Shown here one piece after another: positions 8,292 to 16,335 of a DNA stretch of 34,210 bases. The stretch lies in NCBI GenBank assembly GCA_021822495.1, contig JAKAQO010000006.1, positions 84,092 to 118,301 on the forward strand, written 5' to 3'. Made by a program: the position numbers and the translations under genes. Source of the stretch: a bacterium (GTDB taxonomy: Bacteria > Elusimicrobiota > Elusimicrobia > UBA1565 > UBA9628). A model generated the notes under the pieces. It was not told the DNA's origin and did not search any database. It worked only from the letters and a program-made list of their open reading frames with translations. The first letter of the stretch is position 1, and each line of letters begins with the position of its first letter.

Positions 8292-8537
8292 ATGGAACAA
8301 AAAAAAGATCCTCTCGCGCTTGTCGCCTCAACCATCGCCCACGAACTAAGAAATCCCCTCGCGGTTTTAAATAATTCTCTTTATTTTATCCGCGCTAAAA
8401 TAGACAACGACGCCTTGGATCCCAAGGTGCGCAAGCATTTGGGATTTTTGGGAGAAGCGATTAAAAATTTAGAGGCGGAAATCGAGCGTTTGCCGGAATA
8501 CCTCAAACCTCTTAAGAATCAAAAGTCTAAACGATAG
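8292..8537 (+). CDS. Stand-alone HisKA-type phosphoacceptor/dimerisation domain
   Basis: The 81-residue protein consists almost only of a histidine-kinase A helix pair. The H-box IAHELRNPLAVLNNS has H17 as the predicted phosphorylated histidine and E18 and N21-P22 as usual, followed by a charged second helix. There is no sensor domain before it and no HATPase domain after it, and the frame ends cleanly at TAG. It could be a phosphotransfer protein, a dominant regulator of another kinase, or the remnant of a truncated kinase. It starts 13 bases after the second GH15 gene and probably shares its transcript. The HisKA resemblance is strong; the function is open. Confidence 0.7.
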   Translation: MEQKKDPLALVASTIAHELRNPLAVLNNSLYFIRAKIDNDALDPKVRKHLGFLGEAIKNLEAEIERLPEYLKPLKNQKSKR

Positions 8538-8552
8538 GTTTTGATTAGACGG

Positions 8553-10340
8553 CTATTTTGAGATAAGGTATCCAACCCCGACACCGATAACCCCAAAGAC
8601 GAACATTCCTATCGGCCCTAAAAGAAGCGCGCCGAGAAGCCCGCCGTAAGCGCCGATGAGGCCCATTCCTTTCCACGGCAGTTTCGGCCAGGAAGATTTC
8701 TTTTGATCTTGGCCGCCGCAATCAACGGAAGCCGTTTTCTTTCCGGAGTCGGTCTTGGCTTCGGAGGTTTGATCTTTCTGGCCGCTAGAGCTTACCGGCG
8801 GCGCGGAAGCGGTTTGAGTGCAAGCGCTACTAGGGGAAGTGTCAATGCTGTTTTTTGAATTATTATTTGGAGCGTTGCTGGGAACACAGGTCCCGCCGCC
8901 GCTGGCAGCGCTAAACACCTGCCCCGCAGGACAATTTTTTGGCTTATTGTCCGATGAAGGAGGCGTGCATTGAGGATTCGCGGCAATTTTCTGGCGCAAA
9001 GAAGTTGCGTTCGTTTGCCATTTCCCTAGTTCCTGGGTGCATGAAATTTTGGGCGTGAGATTCGGTTTTCCCTCCGCTTGATTTTTCGTAACGAGAACCG
9101 GGGCGGAGGTCATGGGGAGGTTCGCCGCGCATTCCGCCTCGCCTTTTTGCTCCGCTTTTTCGCAAGCCTGAATTAAGGTTTTCATGGCGGGACTTTGTTG
9201 CAAGGTTTGAAGACAGGCGTGAATCTGAGCTTCCGCCCTCGTTAGTTGCGCTTTCAAGTCTTGGCAGGAATTGCCTTGAGAAGGCTTGGGGGGGATATCC
9301 GTGCCGGGATTCTGAGATGGTTTTTGAGCGACGGTGCCCGAACCTGGAGCCTTTGACTTTTTTTTCGGCGCAATCCACGAAGGGGTTTGCGTAACCACGA
9401 CGTCAAAGGCATTTTTCCCGGTGGGTATGCCCAGATATTGATTGCCGATTTTGACGGTTGAAGGAGAACCGTTGGAATATCCAATGCTTCCGGCTTGCGA
9501 ATAAATGGTGAGATGAAGCTTCTTTTGCCCGTGAACGTTATCGCTGTCGACCCCGGCGCTCAAGGTGACCTGTTTTCCCAAGGGAAGGCAGGATTTTTTT
9601 AAATTTTCTGTCAGGGTTTTTTTCTGACAAAGATAATCCTTGGTTGCCTTGCTGGGGTGATATCCCGCGTGTCCGTAAAAAATAAATTTAACATTTCGGT
9701 TGAGGCTTGGCGGCAAGCGGAGGGATTTTGCGACTTTAAAGGCATCTCCTGGTTTACAGGCAAAATTAGGCTGATCATGCTGCTGGGAGAAAAAAACGGC
9801 GCAAGGAATATAGACGTAAAGAGGAACGTTGGGATTTTTTCCAATTTTTTTAGAAAGGGAGACGCAGGATTTCTCTGCTTCGCTTCCCCATTGTTTTATG
9901 CAGGCTTTTTGGCTTTCAGCCGCCTCTTTTTCTTTCGCGGTTTTCGCCGCCAACTTGTCGGCCTTAGAGGCATGTCTTGATTTTAATACGCTCTTGATGC
10001 TGACGCAGGCGTTGCCTTTCCAAAATTGTCCGCTGGGGCATTCGATTTTTTTGCCAGGGGATACATTGACGCACTTATTGACTTGTGAATCCCATGCTTG
10101 ATTTGCTCCGCACCCAACGCCCCCCATTAAGGGCTTCGAAGCGGTTTTGGGATAAAAATCATGCGTGCCCCACCAATGTTTAACTTCCGATAACCACGAA
10201 GAATTGGCTTGAGCGTTGGACTTATGGTGGACCGAGGCCAAAACCATGGTGGAGGTTGAAATTCCTTGCGCGGAAATAAGTCCGGTGAAAGAAGAAAAAA
10301 CAATCGCGGCTAAAATTCCCATGCGCGTGAATCTTTTCAT
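8553..10340 (-). CDS. Large exported Cys-containing protein with C-terminal hydrophobic hairpin, unknown function
   Basis: The 595-residue product begins with a signal peptide (MKRFTRMGILAAIVFSSF, cleavage near AQG). The N-terminal part holds repeated C-x(4)-W/F-x(n)-C units such as CGANQAWDSQVNKC and CPSGQFWKGNAC; a third, CPAGQVFSAASGGGTC, lies near residue 475. The middle is a possible globular domain (VPLYVYIPCAVFF and following). A long Gln/Ser/Lys-rich low-complexity stretch follows, then two hydrophobic segments at the C-terminus (GLIGAYGGLLGALLLG, MFVFGVIGVGVGYLI). It is probably a cell-surface or envelope protein. I chose ATG 10340 rather than an upstream start because it gives a compact signal peptide. 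It converges on the HisKA gene and diverges from tsaB. No family recognised. Confidence 0.7.
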   Translation of the reverse strand: MKRFTRMGILAAIVFSSFTGLISAQGISTSTMVLASVHHKSNAQANSSWLSEVKHWWGTHDFYPKTASKPLMGGVGCGANQAWDSQVNKCVNVSPGKKIECPSGQFWKGNACVSIKSVLKSRHASKADKLAAKTAKEKEAAESQKACIKQWGSEAEKSCVSLSKKIGKNPNVPLYVYIPCAVFFSQQHDQPNFACKPGDAFKVAKSLRLPPSLNRNVKFIFYGHAGYHPSKATKDYLCQKKTLTENLKKSCLPLGKQVTLSAGVDSDNVHGQKKLHLTIYSQAGSIGYSNGSPSTVKIGNQYLGIPTGKNAFDVVVTQTPSWIAPKKKSKAPGSGTVAQKPSQNPGTDIPPKPSQGNSCQDLKAQLTRAEAQIHACLQTLQQSPAMKTLIQACEKAEQKGEAECAANLPMTSAPVLVTKNQAEGKPNLTPKISCTQELGKWQTNATSLRQKIAANPQCTPPSSDNKPKNCPAGQVFSAASGGGTCVPSNAPNNNSKNSIDTSPSSACTQTASAPPVSSSGQKDQTSEAKTDSGKKTASVDCGGQDQKKSSWPKLPWKGMGLIGAYGGLLGALLLGPIGMFVFGVIGVGVGYLISK

Positions 10341-10419
10341 CGTAAAATTAGCATAACACACAAACGTTTTTCGCGCAAGGGGAAAAAAGGCCCATTTTAG
10401 AAATAGGTCTTTTGGCCCT

Positions 10420-10480
10420 GGCGGGGCTTATAGCCCTGCCGTGTCAGCCTTTCGGGGCGGCATTTCCTATAATAAGAGCC
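10420..10480 (+). promoter_or_regulatory. Promoter of the tsaB-rimI-TPR-ispE-spoVG run
   Basis: A perfect -10 hexamer TATAAT lies at 10468-10473, only seven bases before ATG 10481, so transcription would start at or next to the start codon (leaderless or nearly so). A 9-bp hairpin (GGCGGGGCT 10420-10428 with AGCCCTGCC 10432-10440, one G-T pair) lies upstream. No clear -35 is seen. Confidence 0.45.
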
Positions 10481-11092
10481 ATGAAATATCCTATTCTTAT
10501 TTTAGATACGGTCGGAGAAGTTTTGAGCGCGGGTCTATTCCATCAGGATAAACTCAAAACGCTGAGGCTCAAAGGTGTGGAGACCTCGGGAGAATATCTT
10601 TTGTTTAAAGCGGTTGACCGACTTCTGTCTGGGGCAAGGCTTCATTTAACGGATATTAAGACCGTGGTTGTTTCCAGCGGGCCTGGAAGATTTACCGGTA
10701 TTCGCATTGGCATGACTTTTGCTTCCATCTTGAGTTCTCAATTGCGAGTTTCCACATTGGCTATCTCTGGCTTGGAGGCGCTTGCGTTTGGAACAGCGGG
10801 GGAAAAAAAATGCCCTGTCTTGGCCGGTTACCGCGGGGAAAAATATTACCAGAGTTTTGAGCGCAAGAGTCTTCATAAGGCGCCGAGGGCCGTTTCCAAA
10901 CCCGCTTGGAGTTCCAAGGAAGATTGGGAACAAAAAAAACTGGAGATTGAATCCCGTTCGTTTCAGATCATTGAGCGGGAGCCCACGCCCGACGATTTTC
11001 TCAAAGCCGCTCTTTTTTGTTTAGAGAAAAACCAAATTCCGAAGTTTGAGCCGCTCTATCTCAAAGCTGCCGGTTATGAGCGAAAAAAATAA
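10481..11092 (+). CDS. tsaB: tRNA threonylcarbamoyladenosine biosynthesis protein TsaB
   Basis: The 203-residue protein starts MKYPILILDT and contains the signature VVSSGPGRFTGIRIGMTF (around residues 63-81) of the TsaB/YeaZ family. TsaB is the non-catalytic ASKHA-fold partner of TsaD in forming t6A37 on ANN-reading tRNAs; it acts in the cytoplasm. I chose ATG 10481 because the product then begins directly with the first beta strand of the fold and lies just after TATAAT. It overlaps the next gene, a RimI-type acetyltransferase, by 17 bases. That is the usual bacterial tsaB-rimI arrangement and strengthens both calls. Confidence 0.93.
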   Translation: MKYPILILDTVGEVLSAGLFHQDKLKTLRLKGVETSGEYLLFKAVDRLLSGARLHLTDIKTVVVSSGPGRFTGIRIGMTFASILSSQLRVSTLAISGLEALAFGTAGEKKCPVLAGYRGEKYYQSFERKSLHKAPRAVSKPAWSSKEDWEQKKLEIESRSFQIIEREPTPDDFLKAALFCLEKNQIPKFEPLYLKAAGYERKK

Positions 11093-11528
11093 TTTAGAGA
11101 TTCGCCTGGCGCGATCTTCGGATATGGAAGCGGTTTTCTCCCTCGAGTCTTATTGGCCTTTTGCTCCGCATTGGTCAAAGCCTCAACTTGAAGCGGAATT
11201 GTCGCGGCCGGGTTCCATTTTTCTCACGGCGCAGTTTCTTTCCGATATTGGAGGTTATTTGATTGGACGCGTTTTTGAAAAAGAGATTCAAATTTTAAGC
11301 GTTTCCGTCAGCCCGCGGTATCCGAGGCAAGGCATCGCCGCGAGCCTTTTAGAAGAGGCGTTGGCCAGCGCGCGCCTTAAGGGTTGCGCGCGCGCAACCC
11401 TTGAAGTTTCAGAGCGGAATCTGCCTGCTTTGAGCCTCTACCGGAAGCTGGGCTTTCAAATCGTGGGAAAAAGAGCTAAATTCTATAATGACGGTTCAAG
11501 CGCGCTTCTTATGGATAAACTTTTGTGA
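11076..11528 (+). CDS. rimI: Ribosomal-protein-alanine-type N-acetyltransferase RimI (GNAT)
   Basis: The 150-residue GNAT protein has the acetyl-CoA loop region SVSPRYPRQGIAASLLEEAL and the RimI-type C-terminal block TLEVSERNLPALSLYRKLGF then VGKRAKFY. RimI acetylates the N-terminal alanine of ribosomal protein S18 in E. coli; here the substrate is inferred from family and from the neighbouring tsaB. ATG 11076 lies inside the end of tsaB. The stop overlaps the GTG start of the TPR gene by four bases (GTGA), so the genes are translationally coupled. Confidence 0.9.
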   Translation: MSEKNNLEIRLARSSDMEAVFSLESYWPFAPHWSKPQLEAELSRPGSIFLTAQFLSDIGGYLIGRVFEKEIQILSVSVSPRYPRQGIAASLLEEALASARLKGCARATLEVSERNLPALSLYRKLGFQIVGKRAKFYNDGSSALLMDKLL

Positions 11529-13708
11529 GGAACCGGTTTTGGCGATCTAAATTCGGATTTTTTCTGTTTTTGGTTCCGCTTTGTTTGCTTACTTTCTTGC
11601 CTTTGGGGGCGACACCCAACCGTTCCAGCGAAAGCCATTACGTCGCCGCGCTTTTGGAACAATACCGGCATAATCCGCATTGGGCGCTTAAAGAGTATGG
11701 TCTAGCTCTGAAACAAGATTCCTCTTCCGCCTTTTTGGCTAATGCCGGCACTTCCGCGGCCCTGGAAGCGGGAAACTTGGCGCAGGCGCGGGCCTGGGCC
11801 GAAAAAGCGATTTCGATCAGTTCCAGCAGCGCGGAAAGCTACCGGCTTTTGGGGCGCGTGTTGTGGGCTCAAAATGATTTACCTCAAGCCGAGGCGGCTT
11901 TTCGAAAGTCTCTTTTCCTTGATCCGATGTCTTCCGATGCGGTCTATGCCTTGGCCGCTTTGACCGCCCTTCATTCCTTCGATGAGGCGGAAAAAATTTT
12001 AAAACAGTTTGCGCTTTTAAATTCGGATGACGCTTCAGATACCTATTTCCAGATTGCGGAGATTGAGTTCAAGCAAAACCATCTACGCCGAGCGATTAAA
12101 TATCTGAAGCGCTCCATTCGGGCTGATCCGGATTCGGATTCCATCCCTTCCCGCTACGCTTTAGCCCAGGCCTACGAACAAGAATATTCGACGGCTTCGG
12201 CGATTAACGAGTATAAGACTATCATTCCCTTTGAGCCGAGAAACGCCAAGCTACTTGATCATATCGCGGAAATTTATTCTCTGGAAAATAATTGGCCGGC
12301 GGCTCGCGATTTCTTCAACCGGTCTTTGGCCGTTGATATTCATGATCCCGAGGCCAATTACTGGATGTCCGTTCATTCCGAGAAAAAGAAAGATTTTTTT
12401 TCCGCGATTCACTATTTGGAATCCAGTTCCGCCTTGCCCAACGATCTCTATCTCAACTTGGAATTAAGCTACGATTATACGCGCGTCAACGACACCAAGG
12501 GCGCGGTCGCAGTTTTGGAAAAAGCCAGGAAAACCTGGCCTAAGGACGGCACGCTTTTTTTCTCATTGGCGTTGGGTCTTGAAGACCTTAAGAAGTATAA
12601 GTCTGCCATCGAGGTGCTTAAGGCTGGGCTTAAGGCTAATCCAACTGATAAGGATATGCTTTACGAATTGGGTTCCGTCTTGGACAAAATGAACGACGTT
12701 TCCGGTTCTGAAAAGGCTTTTCAAACTCTTTTGAAAGAATCGCCCAATGACGCGGATGCCCTCAATTATCTCGGCTATGAATTGGCGCAAAGAGGCATTA
12801 AACTGAAAGAAGCAGAGTCTTTGGTTAAAAAAGCGATCAGCCTTAACCCTGACAATGGCGCCTATCAAGATTCGTTGGGCTGGGTTTATTACCGGGAGGG
12901 ATTTTTTCATCGGGCGCGCAATCAAGCTTTCGCCGCCTTGGAAAAATTCCCCGAGGATAAAGAAATATGGGCGCATTTGTCTGACATCGAAACGGCTCTT
13001 AAAAAACCCAAAGAGGCCTGGGTGGCGATGAAGATGTCGGCGGCTTTTACCAGTCACGGCGACGCGGCGAAGAAAAAACTGGATCAAATGGACAAAAAGT
13101 TGTCCCATCAGGAAATCGGGGAGTATTTTTTAAGCTACTTTTCACTGCTTAACGACGACATTTCGGGTTTTGCCTCGGCTTGCCGTTTCGGCCTGAATGT
13201 TTTTGGCCATCCGGTTTCGTTTCAGGCTTCCTGTTCGTTTCACGCGGCGTCGGATTTCTCCATTGAGGTGATGGGACCGATGTTTTCTTCTTTGTTTGAT
13301 ATGGAAGTTTCCAGCGGTTCTTTTTCGATGGGAAAGATTACGATTAAAGGAATTCCCTATTCCAACGCGAGACGGGCGTCTAGGCAGGCTTTGGGGATGA
13401 TTGCTGATTATTTTTCCGGAGCTCCCTTTTTAGACCGATCGGCCAAATACGTGAGAAGTTTCGGCCATGCCAGCGTGCGGACCCAGAATTGGGTTTTAAA
13501 GCTCAACAAAGAAGGAATTATGGCTTATCAGTTTACGTCTTCTTTGTACCCGCATCTTACTCTTCAGCTTTCTAATTTCCAGAATTTGAGAGGCCATCTG
13601 TTTCCCAGTCTTATCGAGGTGCGGGGGAAAGGTTTTGTTTTTGATCTCGATTTGACCCATTGCAAGGTCCAATTTAACCGTCCGTTTCCGGATGATTTTA
13701 ACCCATGA
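11525..13708 (+). CDS. Exported or membrane-anchored TPR-repeat protein
   Basis: The 727-residue protein has an N-terminal signal/anchor (FGFFLFLVPLCLLTFLPLG) followed by at least ten tetratricopeptide-like helix pairs spanning about residues 40-510. Examples are AESYRLLGRVLWAQNDLPQAEAAF.., DADALNYLGYELAQRG and DNGAYQDSLGWVYYREGFF. The last 180 residues form a different beta-rich, lipoprotein-carrier-like region (VSFQASCSFHAASDFSIEVMG). Such proteins usually scaffold complexes in the periplasm; no partner can be named. GTG 11525 overlaps the rimI stop, and the end overlaps ispE by four bases (ATGA). In position between rimI and ispE it looks part of a conserved housekeeping run. Confidence 0.85.
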   Translation: MRNRFWRSKFGFFLFLVPLCLLTFLPLGATPNRSSESHYVAALLEQYRHNPHWALKEYGLALKQDSSSAFLANAGTSAALEAGNLAQARAWAEKAISISSSSAESYRLLGRVLWAQNDLPQAEAAFRKSLFLDPMSSDAVYALAALTALHSFDEAEKILKQFALLNSDDASDTYFQIAEIEFKQNHLRRAIKYLKRSIRADPDSDSIPSRYALAQAYEQEYSTASAINEYKTIIPFEPRNAKLLDHIAEIYSLENNWPAARDFFNRSLAVDIHDPEANYWMSVHSEKKKDFFSAIHYLESSSALPNDLYLNLELSYDYTRVNDTKGAVAVLEKARKTWPKDGTLFFSLALGLEDLKKYKSAIEVLKAGLKANPTDKDMLYELGSVLDKMNDVSGSEKAFQTLLKESPNDADALNYLGYELAQRGIKLKEAESLVKKAISLNPDNGAYQDSLGWVYYREGFFHRARNQAFAALEKFPEDKEIWAHLSDIETALKKPKEAWVAMKMSAAFTSHGDAAKKKLDQMDKKLSHQEIGEYFLSYFSLLNDDISGFASACRFGLNVFGHPVSFQASCSFHAASDFSIEVMGPMFSSLFDMEVSSGSFSMGKITIKGIPYSNARRASRQALGMIADYFSGAPFLDRSAKYVRSFGHASVRTQNWVLKLNKEGIMAYQFTSSLYPHLTLQLSNFQNLRGHLFPSLIEVRGKGFVFDLDLTHCKVQFNRPFPDDFNP

Positions 13709-14610
13709 TCAAGAAAACGAGCGTTCAATGCCCCGCTAAAATCAATTTATTTCTGGAAATCACGGGCAAGCGCCCCGATGGGTATCACCGGCTTAAAACT
13801 CTGTTCGCGAAAATTAATATTTATGATGTCTTAGATTTGAGCCTCGCTTCGGGCCTTGAGCGTCCGGAACTCTTGGTTGAGGATTCAGAATCCACCTCTT
13901 CCTTATCCGCTGGCCCAGATAATTTAGTCTTGCGCGCGGCGAATCTTTTTTTTAAGGCCTTTGGGGTTAAGGTGGGAGTGCGTCTTTCCCTTAAAAAGAG
14001 AATCCCCATTGGCGCAGGTTTGGGCGGCGGTTCTTCCGATGCGGCGGGAACGCTTTTGGGCCTAGGCAAGCTTTTAGGCTTGGACTCGGGAGGCGCGGCC
14101 TATCGGAAAAAAATTCTTGAACTGGCTCGCGGGCTTGGGGCCGATGTTCCTTTTTTTATTCAGCCTCATTCTTTCGCCTTGGGAGAAGGGATCGGGGATC
14201 GCTTGAACGCGGTTAAAATACCGCAGGCTCTGCCCTATCTGATTTTGGTTTTTCCCGGAGTTTCAATTTCGACGGCAGAATCTTACAAAGCCTTGCCTTT
14301 GCCTGAGCGCAAGGATGTGTTGACAAGATTGTCCCAGCTTGATAGACTGACGGAGGCGCTCAGGCGTGGAAATTCCGTCGAAAAATGGGGACAATTACTC
14401 TTTAACCGCCTGGAGGATTCAAAAGTGGCGGCCGAGCCGATTGTTCGCGAGACGCGGGATATTTTAAGCAAATTGGGCCTTAAAGGGGTTCGGATGTCGG
14501 GATCGGGATCATCAGTTTTCGGCTTTTGCGAGTCTTATGCCGAAAGCGAGAAAATTTTAAACAAGCTCAAAATTTATCCATGGAAGTCGTTTTTGACTAG
14601 TTGTCAGTGA
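13705..14610 (+). CDS. ispE: 4-diphosphocytidyl-2-C-methyl-D-erythritol kinase IspE
   Basis: The 301-residue GHMP kinase starts with CPAKINLFLEITGKRPDGYH, the family's first motif. It carries the ATP-binding glycine loop PIGAGLGGGSSDAAG near residues 101-115, LGADVPFFI, and the C-terminal MSGSGSSVFG. IspE phosphorylates CDP-ME in the non-mevalonate isoprenoid pathway in the cytosol. Length is typical. ATG overlaps the TPR stop by four bases, and spoVG begins two bases after this stop, so all three are likely co-transcribed. Confidence 0.96.
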   Translation: MIKKTSVQCPAKINLFLEITGKRPDGYHRLKTLFAKINIYDVLDLSLASGLERPELLVEDSESTSSLSAGPDNLVLRAANLFFKAFGVKVGVRLSLKKRIPIGAGLGGGSSDAAGTLLGLGKLLGLDSGGAAYRKKILELARGLGADVPFFIQPHSFALGEGIGDRLNAVKIPQALPYLILVFPGVSISTAESYKALPLPERKDVLTRLSQLDRLTEALRRGNSVEKWGQLLFNRLEDSKVAAEPIVRETRDILSKLGLKGVRMSGSGSSVFGFCESYAESEKILNKLKIYPWKSFLTSCQ

Positions 14611-14612
14611 CT

Positions 14613-14879
14613 ATGAATATCACCGAAATTCGCGTTCATCTTTGTCATGAGGACAAGCTTAAGGCTTTCGCGACGGTGACCTTTGACGGCTGTTTTGTCG
14701 TTCGCAATATGAAAATCATCTCCGGCAATAAGGGCCTTATTCTTTGCATGCCTTCCCGACGGCTTGAAGACGGAACTTATAAAGACATCGCTCACCCCAT
14801 CACTGTGGAATTTAGAAAAATGCTTGAGGAGCAGGTTTTGGCCTGCTACGAGGCGGAAGTTAAAAAATCCGCGGCGTAA
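14613..14879 (+). CDS. spoVG: SpoVG family RNA/DNA-binding regulator
   Basis: The 88-residue product starts MNITEIRVHL and contains the SpoVG block KLKAFATVTFDGCFVVRNMKI, then CMPSRR and DIAHPIT. Members bind nucleic acid and act as regulators in many non-sporulating bacteria. ATG 14613 lies just after the ispE stop. The gene is directly followed by the promoter and 5' half of the tRNA-Gln into which the element inserted. Confidence 0.95.
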   Translation: MNITEIRVHLCHEDKLKAFATVTFDGCFVVRNMKIISGNKGLILCMPSRRLEDGTYKDIAHPITVEFRKMLEEQVLACYEAEVKKSAA

Positions 14880-14890
14880 TATTCTTTAGC

Positions 14891-14920
14891 GACAGAAATG
14901 TCAGTCAAAAAAGTTATAAT
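14891..14920 (+). promoter_or_regulatory. Native tRNA-Gln promoter
   Basis: A perfect TATAAT at 14915-14920 sits 36 bases before the tRNA 5' end. A small inverted repeat (GACA-GAAA-TGTC, 14891-14902) lies upstream where a -35 would be; no good TTGACA is seen. After integration this promoter drives only the broken left tRNA half. Confidence 0.55.
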
Positions 14921-14950
14921 GGAAACTCTTAGAGATAAGCGGAATGCTTA

Positions 14951-14995
14951 ATTTATTCCCAGGTGGTGAAATGGTATCACAGCGGACTTTGAATC
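14951..14995 (+). repeat. attL: 45-bp direct repeat, left end of the integrative element
   Basis: These 45 bases are identical to 34148-34192. They begin six bases before the tRNA-Gln 5' end and stop inside the 3' side of the anticodon stem (…CTTTGAATC). Beyond them the two sites differ, which defines the element boundaries. Confidence 0.95.
14957..14995 (+). pseudogene. Broken tRNA-Gln 5' half at attL
   Basis: Acceptor strand TCCCAGG, the D arm and the anticodon loop CTTTGAA are present. After 14995 the sequence turns into element DNA (TTTCAGCG), destroying the anticodon stem and removing the T arm. It keeps the native promoter but cannot make a tRNA. Confidence 0.85.
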
Positions 14996-15036
14996 TTTCA
15001 GCGCCCGTTTCCGATCCGTCCGACGACAAGCCGTAA
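14995..15036 (+). other. Displaced 3' end of the integrase gene
   Basis: Read in the frame the integrase uses through the identical repeat at attR, the left end continues with 13 codons (LSAPVSDPSDDKP) to TAA 15034-15036. In the excised circular form, where the two repeat copies merge into attP, these codons would be the normal C-terminus of the integrase. This follows directly from the sequence if excision occurs between the repeats. Confidence 0.7.
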
Positions 15037-15118
15037 ATTCCCATTTCTACCGACGAGAAACAGCCTTTGTTCTTTTGTGCGCCGCGTATCGCCGCTTACC
15101 GCCGTTTTACATGCGGTT

Positions 15119-15136
15119 TGGACACCCAGATGGACA
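15119..15136 (+). repeat. TGGACA pair, candidate recombinase arm site (left)
   Basis: TGGACACCCAGATGGACA places two TGGACA units 12 bases apart. The same 18-mer with one change lies at 34055-34072 near the right end. The two lie about 123 and 75 bases inside their att repeats. Arm-type binding is a guess. Confidence 0.35.
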
Positions 15137-15374
15137 CCGGTTTAGAGTCGGTTTATTTGTTGAGGCGCCGGGGTCTTGCGTCTGAGGCGCTTCCGTTTAT
15201 TCGGGCAAGCGTTCCGCTGTGTAATCCACGAACTCCTTAAAGTCGTTCTTGCCTGCCGCGCGCAAAGACGCGCCGCCTAGGACCCACAGAAACGACCGGC
15301 AAGCCGTTTAACGGGTATCCATTAACGCCAAGCAACCAAATAATACGCGGGAGAGATTGATAGAATATCCGAAG

Positions 15375-15547
15375 ATGAAAAAAATTTTTAATTCGCGGAA
15401 AATGATGGAATTGGCCGTCAATGTCATGCGCCAATCCGTCATGACGAACGAAAAGCTCAGCGGGTCCTCAACAAGCTAATGGAGAAGAATCTGCTGCGGC
15501 GTGTTGGAAAAGGTCCGGCAACCCGATATGAGGTTGTTCGATCGTGA
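15375..15547 (+). pseudogene. Remnant of a winged-helix (AlbA/deaminase-type) gene
   Basis: ATG 15375 opens a frame reading MKKIFNSRKMMELAVNVMRQ that stops at 15479. An overlapping frame continues to TGA 15547 and reads RVLNKLMEKNLLRRVGKGPA then TRYEVV, which looks like the end of a winged-helix domain. One frameshift near 15450, probably with a large internal deletion, would join them. The two ends resemble those of ATP-binding/AlbA-type regulators such as the intact gene at 27400, but identity to a family is uncertain. Confidence 0.4.
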
Positions 15548-15578
15548 TTGGGAAGGGATGCCAAATTCTGGAGCCCGG

Positions 15579-15613
15579 AATCCCGACAAAAATCCCGACA
15601 AAGTGTCGGGATT
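15579..15613. repeat. Tandem AATCCCGACAAA plus inverted repeat
   Basis: AATCCCGACAAA occurs twice in tandem (15579-15590, 15591-15602). The second copy pairs with TGTCGGGATT at 15604-15613, giving a 10-bp stem and a 3-nt loop. No T-run follows, so this is not a standard terminator; an operator or recombination site is possible. Confidence 0.6.
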
Positions 15614-15625
15614 CGTTCACGGGCC

Positions 15626-15658
15626 ATCGCGCCAAATATCCCGCCATTTTGGCGCGAT
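15626..15658. repeat. 11-bp inverted repeat ATCGCGCCAAA/TTTGGCGCGAT
   Basis: The perfect arms 15626-15636 and 15648-15658 are separated by 11 bases. This is a possible operator or replication-protein site at the left end of the element. Confidence 0.6.
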
Positions 15659-15857
15659 AAAATCCGAGCCGGAGGCATGATCTGGGACCGGTTGCGGGAC
15701 ATGAGGCAAGGGCCATGAAATGGATCGCGCCGCTTTTCGCTCCCAGTTTAAGGTCATTTTGCCACCTTAGCCCCTGGTCCGAATTTTTGGGAGCAACTCA
15801 TTTGGTTCTACGCCCAAATACGGAACCCGTGTATTGAGGTAAAACAGGAGAATGGAA

Positions 15858-16322
15858 ATGAACGCGCAACTAAAAAACAATTTAAGCATTGCATTGCTGT
15901 ATGGGCTATCATTCTTTCTTTTATGGTTTAGAAGAAAATATGCAATCGCTCAATTAATAAAACAATCGGCGAACTCTAACTTTGATGTCCTTATTGGCAA
16001 AAGTCTAGTGTATTTCGTTTCAATTGCTCTATTTCTTGTCGCCTTAATCTCTTCAATCCGATGTCTATCTCCCAAATTTAATATGGAAATTAACAAGCTA
16101 CTTAGCAGCCAACAAGGAGACAATTTAACTAGCGTATCAATATTTGGGCTTGGGTTTATTATGTTATGGTTTAGAAGAAAATATCTAATCGAGCAATTGA
16201 CGAGAAATATAAACTCCCGCTTCAGTGTTTTTATGGCTACAAGTGGAATGTATATCATCATGTTTGGCATGTTTTTTGTCGCCTTGATCTCTTTGTTCCG
16301 TTGCCTATTCGCAAATTCTTAA
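15858..16322 (+). CDS. Small membrane protein with internal duplication
   Basis: The 154-residue product has four membrane segments arranged as two copies of one unit. In each, a hydrophobic helix is followed by LWFRRKY.I.QL, a short polar part, a second helix ending VALIS(S/L)(I/F)RCL. The first unit spans about residues 7-70 and the second about 90-152. ATG 15858 was chosen over 15852 because it sits seven bases after AGGAG. It is the first gene of the cargo array. No family recognised; the intragenic duplication suggests a fused dimer of a two-helix ancestor. Confidence 0.65.
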   Translation: MNAQLKNNLSIALLYGLSFFLLWFRRKYAIAQLIKQSANSNFDVLIGKSLVYFVSIALFLVALISSIRCLSPKFNMEINKLLSSQQGDNLTSVSIFGLGFIMLWFRRKYLIEQLTRNINSRFSVFMATSGMYIIMFGMFFVALISLFRCLFANS

Positions 16323-16335
16323 GAAGCATAATCAA

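Larger units (their letters stand above)
14996..15857. other. Element left end: mostly non-coding, with gene remnants and palindromes
   Basis: No convincing intact gene lies in these 860 bases. The stretch contains the displaced integrase tail, a TGGACA pair (15119-15136), a decayed wHTH gene (15375-15547) and two strong inverted repeats (15591-15613, 15626-15658). Bases 15040-15370 and 15660-15840 show nothing I can name. The first cargo gene has AGGAG at 15846-15850. Confidence 0.6.

Noticed and set aside
12563-13108. Minus-strand ORF inside the TPR gene
   Set aside because: Shadow of strongly supported TPR repeats; no own ribosome binding site.
14957-15036. Functional tRNA at the left junction
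   Set aside because: The anticodon stem 3' strand and T arm are replaced by element sequence.
15061-15240. Remnant of a second integrase 3' end (DTQMDT reading)
   Set aside because: Only the short TGGACA pair matches; the codons before it do not resemble an integrase C-terminus.
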